Program-made: the position numbers and the translations under genes
Notes under the pieces: generated by a model
Told to the model about the DNA's origin: nothing
The model's database searches: none
What the model saw: the letters and a program-made list of their open reading frames with translations, nothing else
Part shown: piece after piece, positions 35,896 through 45,558 of the stretch
How positions within the stretch are numbered: the stretch's first letter is position 1
Layout of the letters: each line of letters begins with the position of its first letter
From: Endozoicomonas gorgoniicola
GTDB lineage: Bacteria; Pseudomonadota; Gammaproteobacteria; Pseudomonadales; Endozoicomonadaceae
Length of the DNA: 64,000 nt
Assembly: GCF_025562715.2 (NCBI RefSeq)
Contig: NZ_JAPFCC010000001.1
Span: 4,640,501-4,704,500 of the forward strand
Direction: 5' to 3'

Positions 35896-37134
35896 ATGCG
35901 CGAGTGTGAGTCGTCAAACCTGTTTTTCTGGTGCATTTTTTTTGGTTTTATTATTCTCGGCCTTTGCTCGCCCATACTGCTGGCAGATTACTATCTTATT
36001 TCTGCTCCGGACCTTCAACCAGGTCAGGTTGTCGATGTTTTTATCAGAACTGATGGATGCCTTGATGTTGACTGGTTCAGACAAAGTGCAGGTTACAATG
36101 TTCAGCAGGTTTCGTTTAATGACATACAGTCTGGAGATGCACCCTATTTTATTTTTTCCGAAGGTATAAGCCGCAGAAATCTGTCTTCTATTGAATACAG
36201 CCGTTATCAGGCTTCAGCAATTCAAGCCCTTCTGCTTGTTATGGCTAACAGGCGGTTTTATCCACCGGACAGGTCTGACTTAAATGAGACACTCACGGAG
36301 AATCAGCAGGACCTGTTTTTTTCAGTTGATTTGAGTGATTTAGCGGAACTCACTGATGAAGTCGGTATGCTGGCGGATAGATTTCAGAGCGAAGGAACAA
36401 TAACAGGCTGGCATTTCAGGAGACTAATTGTTCGTGATGAAAGTAGAGTTTCCATTCGAGTGAGGATTACTGCGCAGGATCATGACCTGGTTCTTCAGGA
36501 GTTCAGGGAATACTTTCCCACTCTGGCTGTTCAATACCTCCGTAGTGACTCGGATTCGACCCAAAGCTGTCCTCCGGTAAGCGGGAGGCCAGAGATGATT
36601 CGTTATTACGTCTCACAGGTTGATGATGGAGAGGCGCGGTTCATTACTAATACTTTGTCCAGAAATCGTCTGCATTTTTTTCAAACGACTCATTACACAC
36701 CAGACAGCCCAAACTGTCAGTCTTTTACTGTTCGCTTTAGTGTCAGGATTGATGAGTTACAAATGATTGCCCAGCCTTCATGGCTTAAAAACATTAGACG
36801 TTTTGTGAGGGGCGTTCAAAATTCAGGTGGTGCCGCAGCAGAAAGTACTCGACATTTTCGCTGGTACCTTGAGCGAATGGATGATGCCAGACATTTGAGA
36901 AATGGTGTGGCACTGATACTGTCATTCCGGTTGATCATTAATACCGGTAACAACAGTCAGGACATTATCGTTTTGCCTGCTCAATCGGCGCAGAATGATG
37001 TTTTAGCGGTCATTCCCAGGGCTCCATTGCAGATTCGCTGGTATTTCCCCGCCAGGCAAGAATTACGTCCCATGCTGTTGAGGGGGGGGCTGCCTTTTGT
37101 CTTGTTAAGGGAAGAGCTGCTCTATCGTTTTTGA
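35896..37134 (+). CDS. Exported orphan protein, paralogue A
   Basis: I do not recognise this 412-residue protein. A signal-anchor or signal peptide (FFWCIFFGFIILGLCSPILLA) is followed by DYYLISAPD. It shares its whole length with the next gene, for example ENQQDLF-SV, LADR-Q, VRITAQDHDLVLQEFREYF and SQVDDGEARFI. The ATG at 35896 is chosen for the closeness of the signal peptide; the frame is open from a TTG at 35857. It lies between the amidase and mutL, which are normally adjacent. Confidence 0.7.
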   Translation: MRECESSNLFFWCIFFGFIILGLCSPILLADYYLISAPDLQPGQVVDVFIRTDGCLDVDWFRQSAGYNVQQVSFNDIQSGDAPYFIFSEGISRRNLSSIEYSRYQASAIQALLLVMANRRFYPPDRSDLNETLTENQQDLFFSVDLSDLAELTDEVGMLADRFQSEGTITGWHFRRLIVRDESRVSIRVRITAQDHDLVLQEFREYFPTLAVQYLRSDSDSTQSCPPVSGRPEMIRYYVSQVDDGEARFITNTLSRNRLHFFQTTHYTPDSPNCQSFTVRFSVRIDELQMIAQPSWLKNIRRFVRGVQNSGGAAAESTRHFRWYLERMDDARHLRNGVALILSFRLIINTGNNSQDIIVLPAQSAQNDVLAVIPRAPLQIRWYFPARQELRPMLLRGGLPFVLLREELLYRF

Positions 37135-37209
37135 TGGCTGAAAAAAACAAAAAAACAGTCTATATTTTGATGATTGTCAGAATGGCTCACCCATCACAGG
37201 TTGTTGTTT

Positions 37210-38541
37210 ATGCAAAGGTGCCGGTTATCAGTTCTGTTTTCTCTGGGCGTCTTGCTTTTTTTCTTTATCTACTCTGACACATTGTTCGCAAATTACTACA
37301 GAGTTTCCTCTGAAGACAGTCAATCTGATAACGCCGGCGTTGCTTTTATCCAGACAGCTAAAAAACTCGATGAAGAATGGCTGCTGGAAAATGCACATCT
37401 TAATGTGCAAGAAGTGTCGTTTCATACCATAGAAGCCAGCAATGCACCCTATTTCACTTTTAATGGTGGTATCAGGCATAGGGGGTTAAATTTCGCTGAA
37501 TACAGCAGTCATCTTGTTTCGGCCATTCGAGCAGTTCTTCTGATAATGACTGACAGACGCTTTCATCCACCGGCAAGAACTGTCGCCAGTGAGCCCCTGA
37601 GAGAGGATCAACAGGATCTTTTTATTTCGGTTAATCAGCTGGACCAACTGCCGAGGCTATTAAATTCTATAGGGGGGCTGGCAGACAGGTTGCAGGGCAG
37701 GGGTATAATAACTGTTTGGCACTTCATGAAGCTTATTTTCCATGATGAAGGCAGGGTTGCTGTCAGGATCAGGGTTTCAGCACGGGATCATGAAGCGGTT
37801 CTTCAGGAGTTCAGAGAGCATTTTTCTTCTATAGCAATCCGATACCTGAGAGCTGGCTCAGCTTCTAGCATTCAGCATTCCCCCCCAATAAGCACCATCC
37901 AGAGACGTAATCGCTTTGATATTTCACAGGTTGATGATGAAAGTGTTGGTCTTATTCGTGGTCTTCTGGCGGCAAATAATCTGCTCTCATTTGAAACGCA
38001 GGGTATAACTGACAGGTCAACGCATCAGTCTTTTATTGTTCGTTTTAATGTTGAAGAAGATGACTTACGAAGGATTGCAAATCCTGTTTGGCTTGAACAT
38101 GTCAGAAGCTTTGTAAACCATCTTCATAGCAACCCCTGTACAGAAAACAGACATTATTTTTCCGCATATCTTGCTCGGGTTGCCAGGAGTAATCGCTCAG
38201 GAGATGGTATTTTTACAGAATTATCCTTCCGAATCATCGTTTATGGCGAATACGGCGACCAGAATCCTATCGATTTGTCAGCTTTTTTAGACGGGTATGG
38301 TATTTCAGCCATACGCTCCTGGAACATCCTGGAAATTAGCGGGCTCAACCCGGCCCGCCAAACGGTAACCTTTGTGAACTTTTTTACTGGAATTGCACAG
38401 AGAGTCTTGCGATTATTTAGCAGACGAAACCATGCAGAAAATGGTAATCCTGCTGAAGCAACCCGACTGTTGACCAATCCGAACAGGGATGTCTCCCATG
38501 CGCATATCATTCAATTGCCGGGAAGCAGTCAAGCGAATTAA
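37210..38541 (+). CDS. Exported orphan protein, paralogue B
   Basis: The 443-residue protein is a diverged tandem copy of the preceding gene, with a signal peptide (LFSLGVLLFFFIYSDTLFA) followed by NYYRVSSED. Conserved blocks include EDQQDLFISV, IITVWHFMKLIFHDEGRV and RDHEAVLQEFREHF. Its C-terminal extension (about 400-443) is longer than that of copy A and looks unstructured. I chose the ATG at 37210 rather than the TTG at 37174. Function unknown. Confidence 0.7.
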   Translation: MQRCRLSVLFSLGVLLFFFIYSDTLFANYYRVSSEDSQSDNAGVAFIQTAKKLDEEWLLENAHLNVQEVSFHTIEASNAPYFTFNGGIRHRGLNFAEYSSHLVSAIRAVLLIMTDRRFHPPARTVASEPLREDQQDLFISVNQLDQLPRLLNSIGGLADRLQGRGIITVWHFMKLIFHDEGRVAVRIRVSARDHEAVLQEFREHFSSIAIRYLRAGSASSIQHSPPISTIQRRNRFDISQVDDESVGLIRGLLAANNLLSFETQGITDRSTHQSFIVRFNVEEDDLRRIANPVWLEHVRSFVNHLHSNPCTENRHYFSAYLARVARSNRSGDGIFTELSFRIIVYGEYGDQNPIDLSAFLDGYGISAIRSWNILEISGLNPARQTVTFVNFFTGIAQRVLRLFSRRNHAENGNPAEATRLLTNPNRDVSHAHIIQLPGSSQAN

Positions 38542-38607
38542 CATCTTTTGCCGTGTTCGTCGGTCATTTTCTGAAGACTTTGAATTCACCCGGAATAACA
38601 CTGCAAT

Positions 38608-40617
38608 ATGAAGCCAATCCGCCTGCTGGACAACCGCCTTGCCAACCAGATCGCTGCTGGTGAAGTGGTTGAACGCCCTGCCTCCGTTGTTAAAGAGTTG
38701 CTGGAAAACAGTCTGGATGCGGGCGCAAGGCGGGTAACGGTAGAGGTGGAAAGTGGTGGTGTGAAACTGATCCGCATTCGTGATGATGGTCACGGGATTG
38801 GTAAAAATGACCTCGCGCTGGCGTTGTCCCGCCATGCCACCAGTAAAATCTCTGAGCTTGAAGACCTTGAGGGCGTGGCAACGCTGGGTTTTCGTGGAGA
38901 AGCCCTGGCCTCCATCAGCTCTGTGTCACGACTGACACTGACATCAAACTCCGGGGGACAGGAATCCGGCTGGCAGGTTCGTACCGAAGGGCGGGATATG
39001 GATGCGGTTGTGAATCCAGCTCCGCATCCAATTGGTACCACGCTGGAAGTCAAAGACCTGTTTTTCAATACACCGGCAAGACGTAAATTTTTGCGCACGG
39101 AAAAAACCGAATTCTCTCATCTGGAAGAAGTGGTAAAACGGCTGGCTCTCTCCCGCTTTGATGTGGGTTTTACCCTGAGACATAACCAGCGCAGCGTTCA
39201 TCAGTTGCGTCCGGCAAACACTCAGGCAGAGAAAGACCGGCGGGTAGCTTCGTTGTGCAGCCCTAAATTCATTGAAAATGCAGTCATTATCGATGTTGAA
39301 GCCTCTGGTTTGAAACTGTGGGGCTGGGTTGGGCTGCCAACATTTTCCCGCTCCAGTGCTGATCTTCAGTACTTCTTCGTTAATGGTCGTGTGATTCGGG
39401 ATAAACTGGTTGCTCATGCTGTGCGGCAGGCCTACCGCGATGTACTTTACAACGGACGTCATCCGACATTTGTTCTGTACCTTGAGCTGGACCCGTCCAT
39501 GGTCGATGTCAATGTGCATCCGACCAAACATGAAGTTCGTTTTCGTGACGGGCGAACGGTGCATAACTTTTTGTTCAGTACACTGCACCGGGCTCTGGGA
39601 GAAGTGACGCCTGATGCGCAATTGCCTCCTTCCTCTCTGACCGAGGCTCAGCCACAGGCTACTGGCGTGGAAGCAGGAGAGTTTCAGGGACAGGAAAATA
39701 TTTCGCTGACAACGGCCTCCAAGCCTGCCGGGCAGACTGCCTTTGCTTCACCTGGCTCACCGGCGGGGGCTGGAAGCTTTAGCCGGAGTGTTGAGCGTGC
39801 GCCGGAACCGGCTCAAATCCAGAAGCACCTGCAGGCTTACAGCGAATTGTATTCAGCTGCTGCAAGTCCTGCGCAAGTGAGTACATCATCCCGGCCTGCT
39901 TCGGCAGTAGGGGAGTCAGCGGTGCCGGATTATGTGTCTACAGCAGCAACTCCTTCCGCAGCAACTCCTTCCGCAGCAACTCCAGCCATTACCAGTGTGA
40001 ATGATCCATTGCCTGCGTCTGATACCTCTGGTATGCCGCCACTCGGTTTTGCTGTGGCGCAGCTGAAAGGCATTTATATCCTGTCTGAAAATGAACAGGG
40101 CATGGTGCTGGTGGATATGCATGCCGCCCACGAACGCATCACTTATGAACGCATGAAAGTCGCCTGGCACGCAGATGGCATAAAGGCTCAACCTCTGCTT
40201 GTGCCAAAATCCATTGCTGTCAGCGACCGGGAAGCAAATACTGCTGAAGAGTTTTCTGGTTACTTTGAAAAACTGGGGTTAGCGCTTGAGCGCATGGGGC
40301 CGGAAACCCTGCTGGTGCGTCAGGTTCCGGTGATGCTGCAGACTGCCGACGTTGAAAAGCTGGTGCGTGATGTGCTGGCTGACCTGTCACAGCATGGCGA
40401 CAGTGACCGGGTTGAATCCCAGATCAATGAAATTCTTGCCACCATGGCCTGCCATGGTTCGGTAAGGGCGAATCGTCGTTTATCTATCGAAGAAATGAAC
40501 GCTCTGCTGCGAGACATGGAACAGACGGAACGCAGTGGCCAGTGTAATCATGGACGCCCAACCTGGACTATGCTGACAATGGATCAGCTGGATAAGCTGT
40601 TTTTACGGGGACGATAA
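38608..40617 (+). CDS. mutL: DNA mismatch repair protein MutL
   Basis: MutL links MutS to downstream repair factors. The N-terminal GHKL ATPase has LLENSLDAGARRV, IRDDGHGIGKNDL and LGFRGEALASISSV. The C-terminal dimerisation domain has DMHAAHERITYE, which fits the metal-binding endonuclease motif DQHA-x2-E-x4-E with Met for Gln, as in Pseudomonas, and the end CHGSVRANRRLS...CNHGRPTW. This suggests an endonuclease-type MutL rather than the MutH-dependent type. The linker contains three 15-bp repeats (39943-39987) encoding AATPS units. Length is 669 residues. Confidence 0.97.
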   Translation: MKPIRLLDNRLANQIAAGEVVERPASVVKELLENSLDAGARRVTVEVESGGVKLIRIRDDGHGIGKNDLALALSRHATSKISELEDLEGVATLGFRGEALASISSVSRLTLTSNSGGQESGWQVRTEGRDMDAVVNPAPHPIGTTLEVKDLFFNTPARRKFLRTEKTEFSHLEEVVKRLALSRFDVGFTLRHNQRSVHQLRPANTQAEKDRRVASLCSPKFIENAVIIDVEASGLKLWGWVGLPTFSRSSADLQYFFVNGRVIRDKLVAHAVRQAYRDVLYNGRHPTFVLYLELDPSMVDVNVHPTKHEVRFRDGRTVHNFLFSTLHRALGEVTPDAQLPPSSLTEAQPQATGVEAGEFQGQENISLTTASKPAGQTAFASPGSPAGAGSFSRSVERAPEPAQIQKHLQAYSELYSAAASPAQVSTSSRPASAVGESAVPDYVSTAATPSAATPSAATPAITSVNDPLPASDTSGMPPLGFAVAQLKGIYILSENEQGMVLVDMHAAHERITYERMKVAWHADGIKAQPLLVPKSIAVSDREANTAEEFSGYFEKLGLALERMGPETLLVRQVPVMLQTADVEKLVRDVLADLSQHGDSDRVESQINEILATMACHGSVRANRRLSIEEMNALLRDMEQTERSGQCNHGRPTWTMLTMDQLDKLFLRGR

Positions 40618-40644
40618 CATTTAGCAGCCAGAGGGACTTAAGGG

Positions 40645-41190
40645 ATGAAAAAGGCTTGTGCGTTTTTTTTACTCATTGTGATGTTGTTATTAATGGAAGT
40701 CCCGCAGAACAATCCCCGTATCCGGCTACAGTCCCAGTCGCTGATTCGTGAGCCAGTCTCTGAAGTGTGGCAACAGCTGTCTGACTTGCCGCAGGTACAA
40801 CATTACGTTCCGTTTGTTAACGGCAGTGACATCACGACGGATCAGAAAACGGGCGAAGGTGCTCAACGTATTGTCTGGCTGGAAAACCAGCGGACAGTAC
40901 AGGAAGAAGTGATTGAGTGGGATGATGGACAGGGCTATGTACTTCGGCTTAACGACGTTTCATTTTTTCTCCCGTTTCACGACATGGAAACACGCTATCG
41001 TATTGAACCGGACGATGAGCAGGGGCTTCAAACAGATCTGGCGATCACTCTCACCGTTCGCCCCCGCTTCGGGTTGCTGGGACAGTGGCTTCTGACGCCT
41101 GTGATCACTCCCCGTCTCCAGCAGCAGCTGGATGAGCTGGCTGATGGCGTGAGATACTATTTTGAAACAGGGTTGTCAGTGTCTAAGTGA
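40645..41190 (+). CDS. SRPBCC (START-like) family protein with N-terminal membrane or signal segment
   Basis: The 181-residue protein starts with a hydrophobic segment (KACAFFLLIVMLLLMEVP) and continues with an SRPBCC-type ligand-binding pattern: LIREPVSEVWQQLSDLPQV at the start of the fold, then TGEGAQRIVWLENQ and a C-terminal helix PRLQQQLDELADGVRYY. These domains bind hydrophobic ligands. It takes the place of miaA, which normally follows mutL. The bases from 41191 to 41400 hold no gene I can identify. Confidence 0.75.
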   Translation: MKKACAFFLLIVMLLLMEVPQNNPRIRLQSQSLIREPVSEVWQQLSDLPQVQHYVPFVNGSDITTDQKTGEGAQRIVWLENQRTVQEEVIEWDDGQGYVLRLNDVSFFLPFHDMETRYRIEPDDEQGLQTDLAITLTVRPRFGLLGQWLLTPVITPRLQQQLDELADGVRYYFETGLSVSK

Positions 41191-41400
41191 ACCTGTCAAG
41201 ACTATCTGGATCGAAGTTTCGGTTGTGGGCTATAGAGATTGCATTGACATCCCTCCACTCCTGATTGGGGGGCAGCTACTGCTGCGTTTTATAGGGTTTG
41301 CCAGCATTTTTCGTGTATTTTCTTTGATCAACAGACTGAAAGTGGTATCAGTACCAGATCATGGCTCTGGCTATGATTCTGGGGTAGTGGGGCAAACCTG

Positions 41401-41931
41401 TTATATTTCATGGATGTCAATGCCAAATTCGATTTTGTTGATCAACAGGCCAATAACAATATCGTGCATTTGTTCTAACTTTGAAAAGCATATTGTCTTT
41501 CTGGCCAGACGCTTAATCCAAGTTCTAAAATTCAGGTTTTTACGTTCAATTTTCTGAGTATTTTCTTTTCCAATGATGTGTCTGCTTTCGTCGAGATTAC
41601 GTTCATAGGCTCCCCAATCATCAGTATAAAATTTCTTGATACCAAATGGTTCAAGAAGCTCTTTTAGTTTTTTGAAAACCTCATCCTTTCGTTTCCCAAA
41701 AACGTAAGCCAAAACAGTATTGGTCGCATGATCAACTGCATGCCAAAGCCAACGCTGGTTACTTTTTTCAAACACATACGACCACTGTTCATCTATCTCA
41801 GCCTCTTGGCAGGCACGGCCTACGTGAATCACAGCACCCGTTCCAAGATCCATTTTCTGAATATTTGGATTAACTTGAACTAACCCGAATATTTCATAAA
41901 TGAGCAACAAGTTCCGGAAAAAACATCCCAT
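41401..41931 (-). pseudogene. IS1-family transposase, InsB part only
   Basis: From about residue 20 the frame matches IS1 InsB: EIDEQWSYVFEKSNQRWLW with the first catalytic Asp, KKFYTDDWGAYERNL with the second, and ENTQKIERKNLNFRTWIKR. The zinc-finger InsA part that should precede it is not readable in the roughly 170 bases before the IS1380 gene begins. I take it to be a truncated IS1 element. Confidence 0.75.
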
Positions 41932-42104
41932 TCTGATTTTTTCGGAGGTCTGTTGCTCTACTGTCCATGAAAAAGGTATTACAACCCGAACTCACCATTA
42001 ATTCGGATGTTTTTTGATCAGCACCTGCTTTTTCAGGACAACAGAATTCCCCAACACTCTTTCTGTTGGTCGCTATTTTATTCTGATTGAGTTTATGAAG
42101 CTGA

Positions 42105-43505
42105 CTATCCCGGTCGAGGCAGCGGCATTGAATAAAAGACTTCGGTTATATGCTGCAAAAGCCCTTTTATTGGACAGCTGCGGGGCAAGTGAAGTTTGAT
42201 TCGGTCTTTATACTCAACCACTTTAACCGCGACCTTACAAAGTTTTGTGATCACGGTTGATGGCTGTGCCTTTTCCAGCTCCGTACCTTTCAGTGCCTTG
42301 GTTCTCAGCTCATAGTGAAGAACATAAGCAGCGCAGGCGTAAAACATTCTCAGGTGATTTGCCAGAAAGCCTTGATCTGACAAGCGATCACCGGACAAAT
42401 CACTTTTCAGATGCTTAATGAAGTTCTCATCCTGCCCTCTGGGACAATAAAGGTCTTCATATATTTCCTCGGGGGAAGCCTCCATCATCGAAGTCACAAT
42501 AAAGCGGGGATTGTCGCCTTTCTGGTTGACCTCTGCCTTATAGATTATCCGGGTGTCCAGCCCTTTCCAGCTTTTTGCCTGATAGTCCGTTTCTCCGTAG
42601 AGCCTGAGTCGCTCAGGCTCTGGCATGTTGTTCAGTTTTGCCAGCCCGGTTTTAACGTCGAGAGCTTTCCGCGCTTCATCCAGCAACTCTTTGGCTTTAG
42701 GTCGCAAGGCCGTCTTGTGTCCTGCGCCTTTTCCCAGCACGTAGTCGGAGTGAGGGTCATCCTGAACAACCTGCATTAACTCTGGTTGGGCAAAGTGGCT
42801 ATCCCCACGAACCAGTAAATGGGTTTTCGGCCATCTTGTACGGATCAGCTTAATGAGGCGCTGGAGAATAGCTGCATTCTCTCGGCCTGTGGGTGTTTTT
42901 CCAGGACGCAGGATCGAAGTGATCAGCTTGCCGCTGAGCCCCTCAAAGATCATTAAGGGCAAGTAACAGTAGTCTTGATATTTGGCGTTGAACAGGTTCA
43001 TCTGCTGGCCGCCATGGGTGATAGCAGGCGTATGATCCAGGTCGATAATGATGGCTAATGGCGGGTATTCATAACTGCTGATGAAGTGATCAGCCAGTGC
43101 TTTGGTCATATTATAAATATCCCGTTTGGTCATGGACTGACCAAGCCTTGTATACGTTGGAGCGGAAGCCAGATGGTTATCATCGTCCAGTGGGTTTCTT
43201 CCATTGGCAAGCTTAAAGATTGGGTCTTTACGCAGATGGTTGCTGTCGTTTGCATCTTCATAACCACAGGCCATTTGCAAAACTCTTTGGGCAATGAGTT
43301 CTTGCAGGGTGTGGTCGATGTAGGATTGATGACGTTTATCGTCAATGCCGTCAGTCAGCCTGGATATGATACCGCTGTGAAGCATTGTTTCACGTAGCAT
43401 CAGGGCGCCAAAATCAGAGGATAATTCTCCGCCATTGAAGTCTGCCCGGATAGTTTTTCCGTTGGAGGGGTGAAAACGAAGCTGTTCTTGTGTAAATTTG
43501 TTCAT
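42105..43505 (-). CDS. IS1380-family transposase
   Basis: The 466-residue DDE transposase has the IS1380/IS4-group pattern: FNGGELSSDFGALMLRE near the start, IIIDLDHTPAITHGGQQ with the first Asp, LLVRGDSHFAQPELMQ with the second, and YCPRGQDENFIKHLKSDLS with the Glu of the YREK-like motif. The ATG at 43505 begins the family-typical MNKFTQEQLRFHPSNG; the frame is open up to 43553. Short shared GGTCGA sequences near 42110 and 43543 may be its ends, but I cannot fix the boundaries. Confidence 0.85.
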   Translation of the reverse strand: MNKFTQEQLRFHPSNGKTIRADFNGGELSSDFGALMLRETMLHSGIISRLTDGIDDKRHQSYIDHTLQELIAQRVLQMACGYEDANDSNHLRKDPIFKLANGRNPLDDDNHLASAPTYTRLGQSMTKRDIYNMTKALADHFISSYEYPPLAIIIDLDHTPAITHGGQQMNLFNAKYQDYCYLPLMIFEGLSGKLITSILRPGKTPTGRENAAILQRLIKLIRTRWPKTHLLVRGDSHFAQPELMQVVQDDPHSDYVLGKGAGHKTALRPKAKELLDEARKALDVKTGLAKLNNMPEPERLRLYGETDYQAKSWKGLDTRIIYKAEVNQKGDNPRFIVTSMMEASPEEIYEDLYCPRGQDENFIKHLKSDLSGDRLSDQGFLANHLRMFYACAAYVLHYELRTKALKGTELEKAQPSTVITKLCKVAVKVVEYKDRIKLHLPRSCPIKGLLQHITEVFYSMPLPRPG

Positions 43506-43553
43506 GGCAAGTTCCGGTTTGCTTCTTCCGAAGCATTTTTTTGGTCGACCCAA

Positions 43554-43754
43554 TTATATCAAGTGATTGGGCGGAACTTGCCTCTTTTTATGAAATATCC
43601 GGGCTAAGGCAATTTTTAATATTTTTGAAACCTCTTCTTCAATCTGAAAAAGAGTTGCTGAGTTATTTTGTGATAGCAAAACTTGTTTAAAAGCTTTCAA
43701 AAACTCTACCAAGTATTTTCTTTCAGTGCTTATAATGAAGTTACCCCGGTACAT
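43554..43754 (-). CDS. Small unrecognised reading frame between two insertion sequences
   Basis: A 66-residue frame with a helical lysine- and glutamate-rich sequence lies between the IS1380 gene and the IS66 end. It may be the remnant of a gene broken by these insertions, or not a gene. I assign no function. Confidence 0.25.
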   Translation of the reverse strand: MYRGNFIISTERKYLVEFLKAFKQVLLSQNNSATLFQIEEEVSKILKIALARIFHKKRQVPPNHLI

Positions 43755-43767
43755 CCAAACAAGATTC

Positions 43768-45558
43768 GTAACTGCTCATATTCCATTGGCAAGAACCGTT
43801 TCCTGATAGCCTGATGCCTTCAGGATGAGATGCCCCAGCTGCGGAATCAGATTGGTTCCAGTCAGCCTGTCCCTGAGATAGTTGGCAAAGGACACCCCGT
43901 GTTGTTTACAGGTCTTTTTCAAACTGGCAAAGGTGTCGCGGCATTTCCTCCCAAGTTTACTCCGGGTACCACCGCTAACCTTTCGCCGTTTCACATACTC
44001 TCTGATCTGCCTCTCGCTCAGGTTGTTGTGCAGTGGCAGCCACGGATACTCAAGAACCAATAACAGCTCTTCCCTGACAACCATCAGTTTGCCCAACTCA
44101 GCCTGCAAGGCAGGGTAGTCAACCCGCTGTGTTACCCAACGATCAAACTCCTGGTAGAGCTTCTGTTTCTCCTTGTCCGTTGGTTTTTTCTGGTAGGCCT
44201 CAATGTCGTCGTAGAGGCACCAGTACTGATCCTGCACGGTGTCACGGGCGGCTCGTTCCAGGTCATTGGCCGGTATCAGCTTGTCCATGTTTCTTCCCGC
44301 ATGGTACCAACACAGCGAATGCTGAAAGGCTGTATCAAACTGCCGGGCTCCATCGCTATGGATAATCAGGTTCTCAAGGCGATGATTGAGCATCAATGCG
44401 GCCTTTAAAACACCCTCTGTCGCCCAGCGCCTTTGTTGCGGGGCAGCACAACCAATGCTGTTAAGGAAGCTCTCCCACTCTTCTTCTGTTGAGAAACGCT
44501 TCTCGCCGCATTCGGATAGCGCAGTGATCCACTTCTTCGACACATCAACCTGATTCTCCATGTAGTCAATGGCAACGTCGTTGAGAAGATAAAGCCGCTG
44601 CTGCCCTTGCAGACAGCCCAGGAAATTAATCCTGCTCTTACTGTCGCTGCTATGGAAGTAGGAAAAATAAGGGTTGCCGATAAACAGGCAGTAGCCGTTT
44701 TTTCCTTGGTGGCGAGCACCTGTGTCGTCGGCCTGGAGATAATCAGAGCAAGTCAGCCCTGCTTCCAGCAATTCTTCTTTTTCCTGGTGGAAAATATCAT
44801 GGCCTTTCGTCAGGATGTTGCTCAGGGAACCTTCTGATATTGAGCATCCATGGTCGTGCAGCCAAGATAGCAGTAGTGGCTGTGTCGTACTGCATGAATG
44901 ATAAAAATCCAGCAGATGGGCTTTCAGGTTGTCGCCAAAACGGTCTTTCACATGATCAGGTAGCGGGGCTGACACCCCGCCTTCCGGAGTTGTGTAATAC
45001 TCACGCCTGTAGCGAGTAGTGACAAAACGCAAGTCCAGCTCAGTATGGAAAAAGTCGATATAGCACTTGAAGCGCCAGTTCTCACCGGGAGCAGCGATTG
45101 AACAGATTTCCTCTCGGTCAACAGTCATTGGTGGTGCAGCGGTTTCACCGGCTTCTTGTGATCGTGGTCGTTTACTTTTCGGCGGACGATCAGTGTCACT
45201 TTTCCCGGCAGCCTGATCAGTGTCTTCCGCAGAAGAGCTGTCTTCCTGATCATCGCCCTTGTCCGAGACATTAGGCCTGATTTTAGGCTTGCCCTTGTGC
45301 TTCTTCAGGTGGCGAATTTCTGCTCGAAGCTGTTCGTTCTCTTCGACCAGCTGTTCGATCTGAACGCGCTGCCTTTCAATTTGCACAGATTGCTTCTCGA
45401 CCGTGTCGAGAAGGTTTTTGACGAATGAACGCAACTGTTCATTGTCTGTACTGGAGAATAGTGAGTCAGGCAGGTGCATACGGTGAAATATACGAAAGAT
45501 CAGGATAACTTTCTTTGACCTGTAGAGGTTGATTTGCCAGTCAATTTTGAGCAGTTAC
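43768..45558 (-). mobile_element. IS66-family insertion sequence with single transposase gene
   Basis: The left end GTAACTGCTCATATTCCATT and the reverse complement of the right end, GTAACTGCTCAAAATTGACT, are matching terminal inverted repeats (first 11 bases identical, and GGCAA again at positions 20-24). Length is 1791 bp. The eight bases outside each end (CAAGATTC and CCTTCCAG) differ, so there is no target duplication. The flanks have been rearranged or deleted since insertion. Confidence 0.85.
43776..45479 (-). CDS. IS66-family transposase (TnpC)
   Basis: The 567-residue protein has the IS66 layout. A leucine-zipper N-terminus (QIERQRVQIEQLVEENEQL) is followed by a lysine/aspartate-rich linker, a DDE domain beginning at LQADDTGARHQGKNGYCLF, the conserved IIHSDGARQFDTAFQH segment and CWYHAGRNMDKLI, and a C-terminal LHNNLSERQIREYVKRRK with the catalytic Glu. 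No tnpA/tnpB partners are present, as in single-gene IS66 members. It reads towards the IS1380 side. Confidence 0.9.
   Translation of the reverse strand: MHLPDSLFSSTDNEQLRSFVKNLLDTVEKQSVQIERQRVQIEQLVEENEQLRAEIRHLKKHKGKPKIRPNVSDKGDDQEDSSSAEDTDQAAGKSDTDRPPKSKRPRSQEAGETAAPPMTVDREEICSIAAPGENWRFKCYIDFFHTELDLRFVTTRYRREYYTTPEGGVSAPLPDHVKDRFGDNLKAHLLDFYHSCSTTQPLLLSWLHDHGCSISEGSLSNILTKGHDIFHQEKEELLEAGLTCSDYLQADDTGARHQGKNGYCLFIGNPYFSYFHSSDSKSRINFLGCLQGQQRLYLLNDVAIDYMENQVDVSKKWITALSECGEKRFSTEEEWESFLNSIGCAAPQQRRWATEGVLKAALMLNHRLENLIIHSDGARQFDTAFQHSLCWYHAGRNMDKLIPANDLERAARDTVQDQYWCLYDDIEAYQKKPTDKEKQKLYQEFDRWVTQRVDYPALQAELGKLMVVREELLLVLEYPWLPLHNNLSERQIREYVKRRKVSGGTRSKLGRKCRDTFASLKKTCKQHGVSFANYLRDRLTGTNLIPQLGHLILKASGYQETVLANGI

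Noticed and set aside
41162..41557. 131-residue plus-strand frame after the SRPBCC gene
   Set aside because: It starts inside the SRPBCC gene in another frame and runs antisense to the IS1 InsB sequence.
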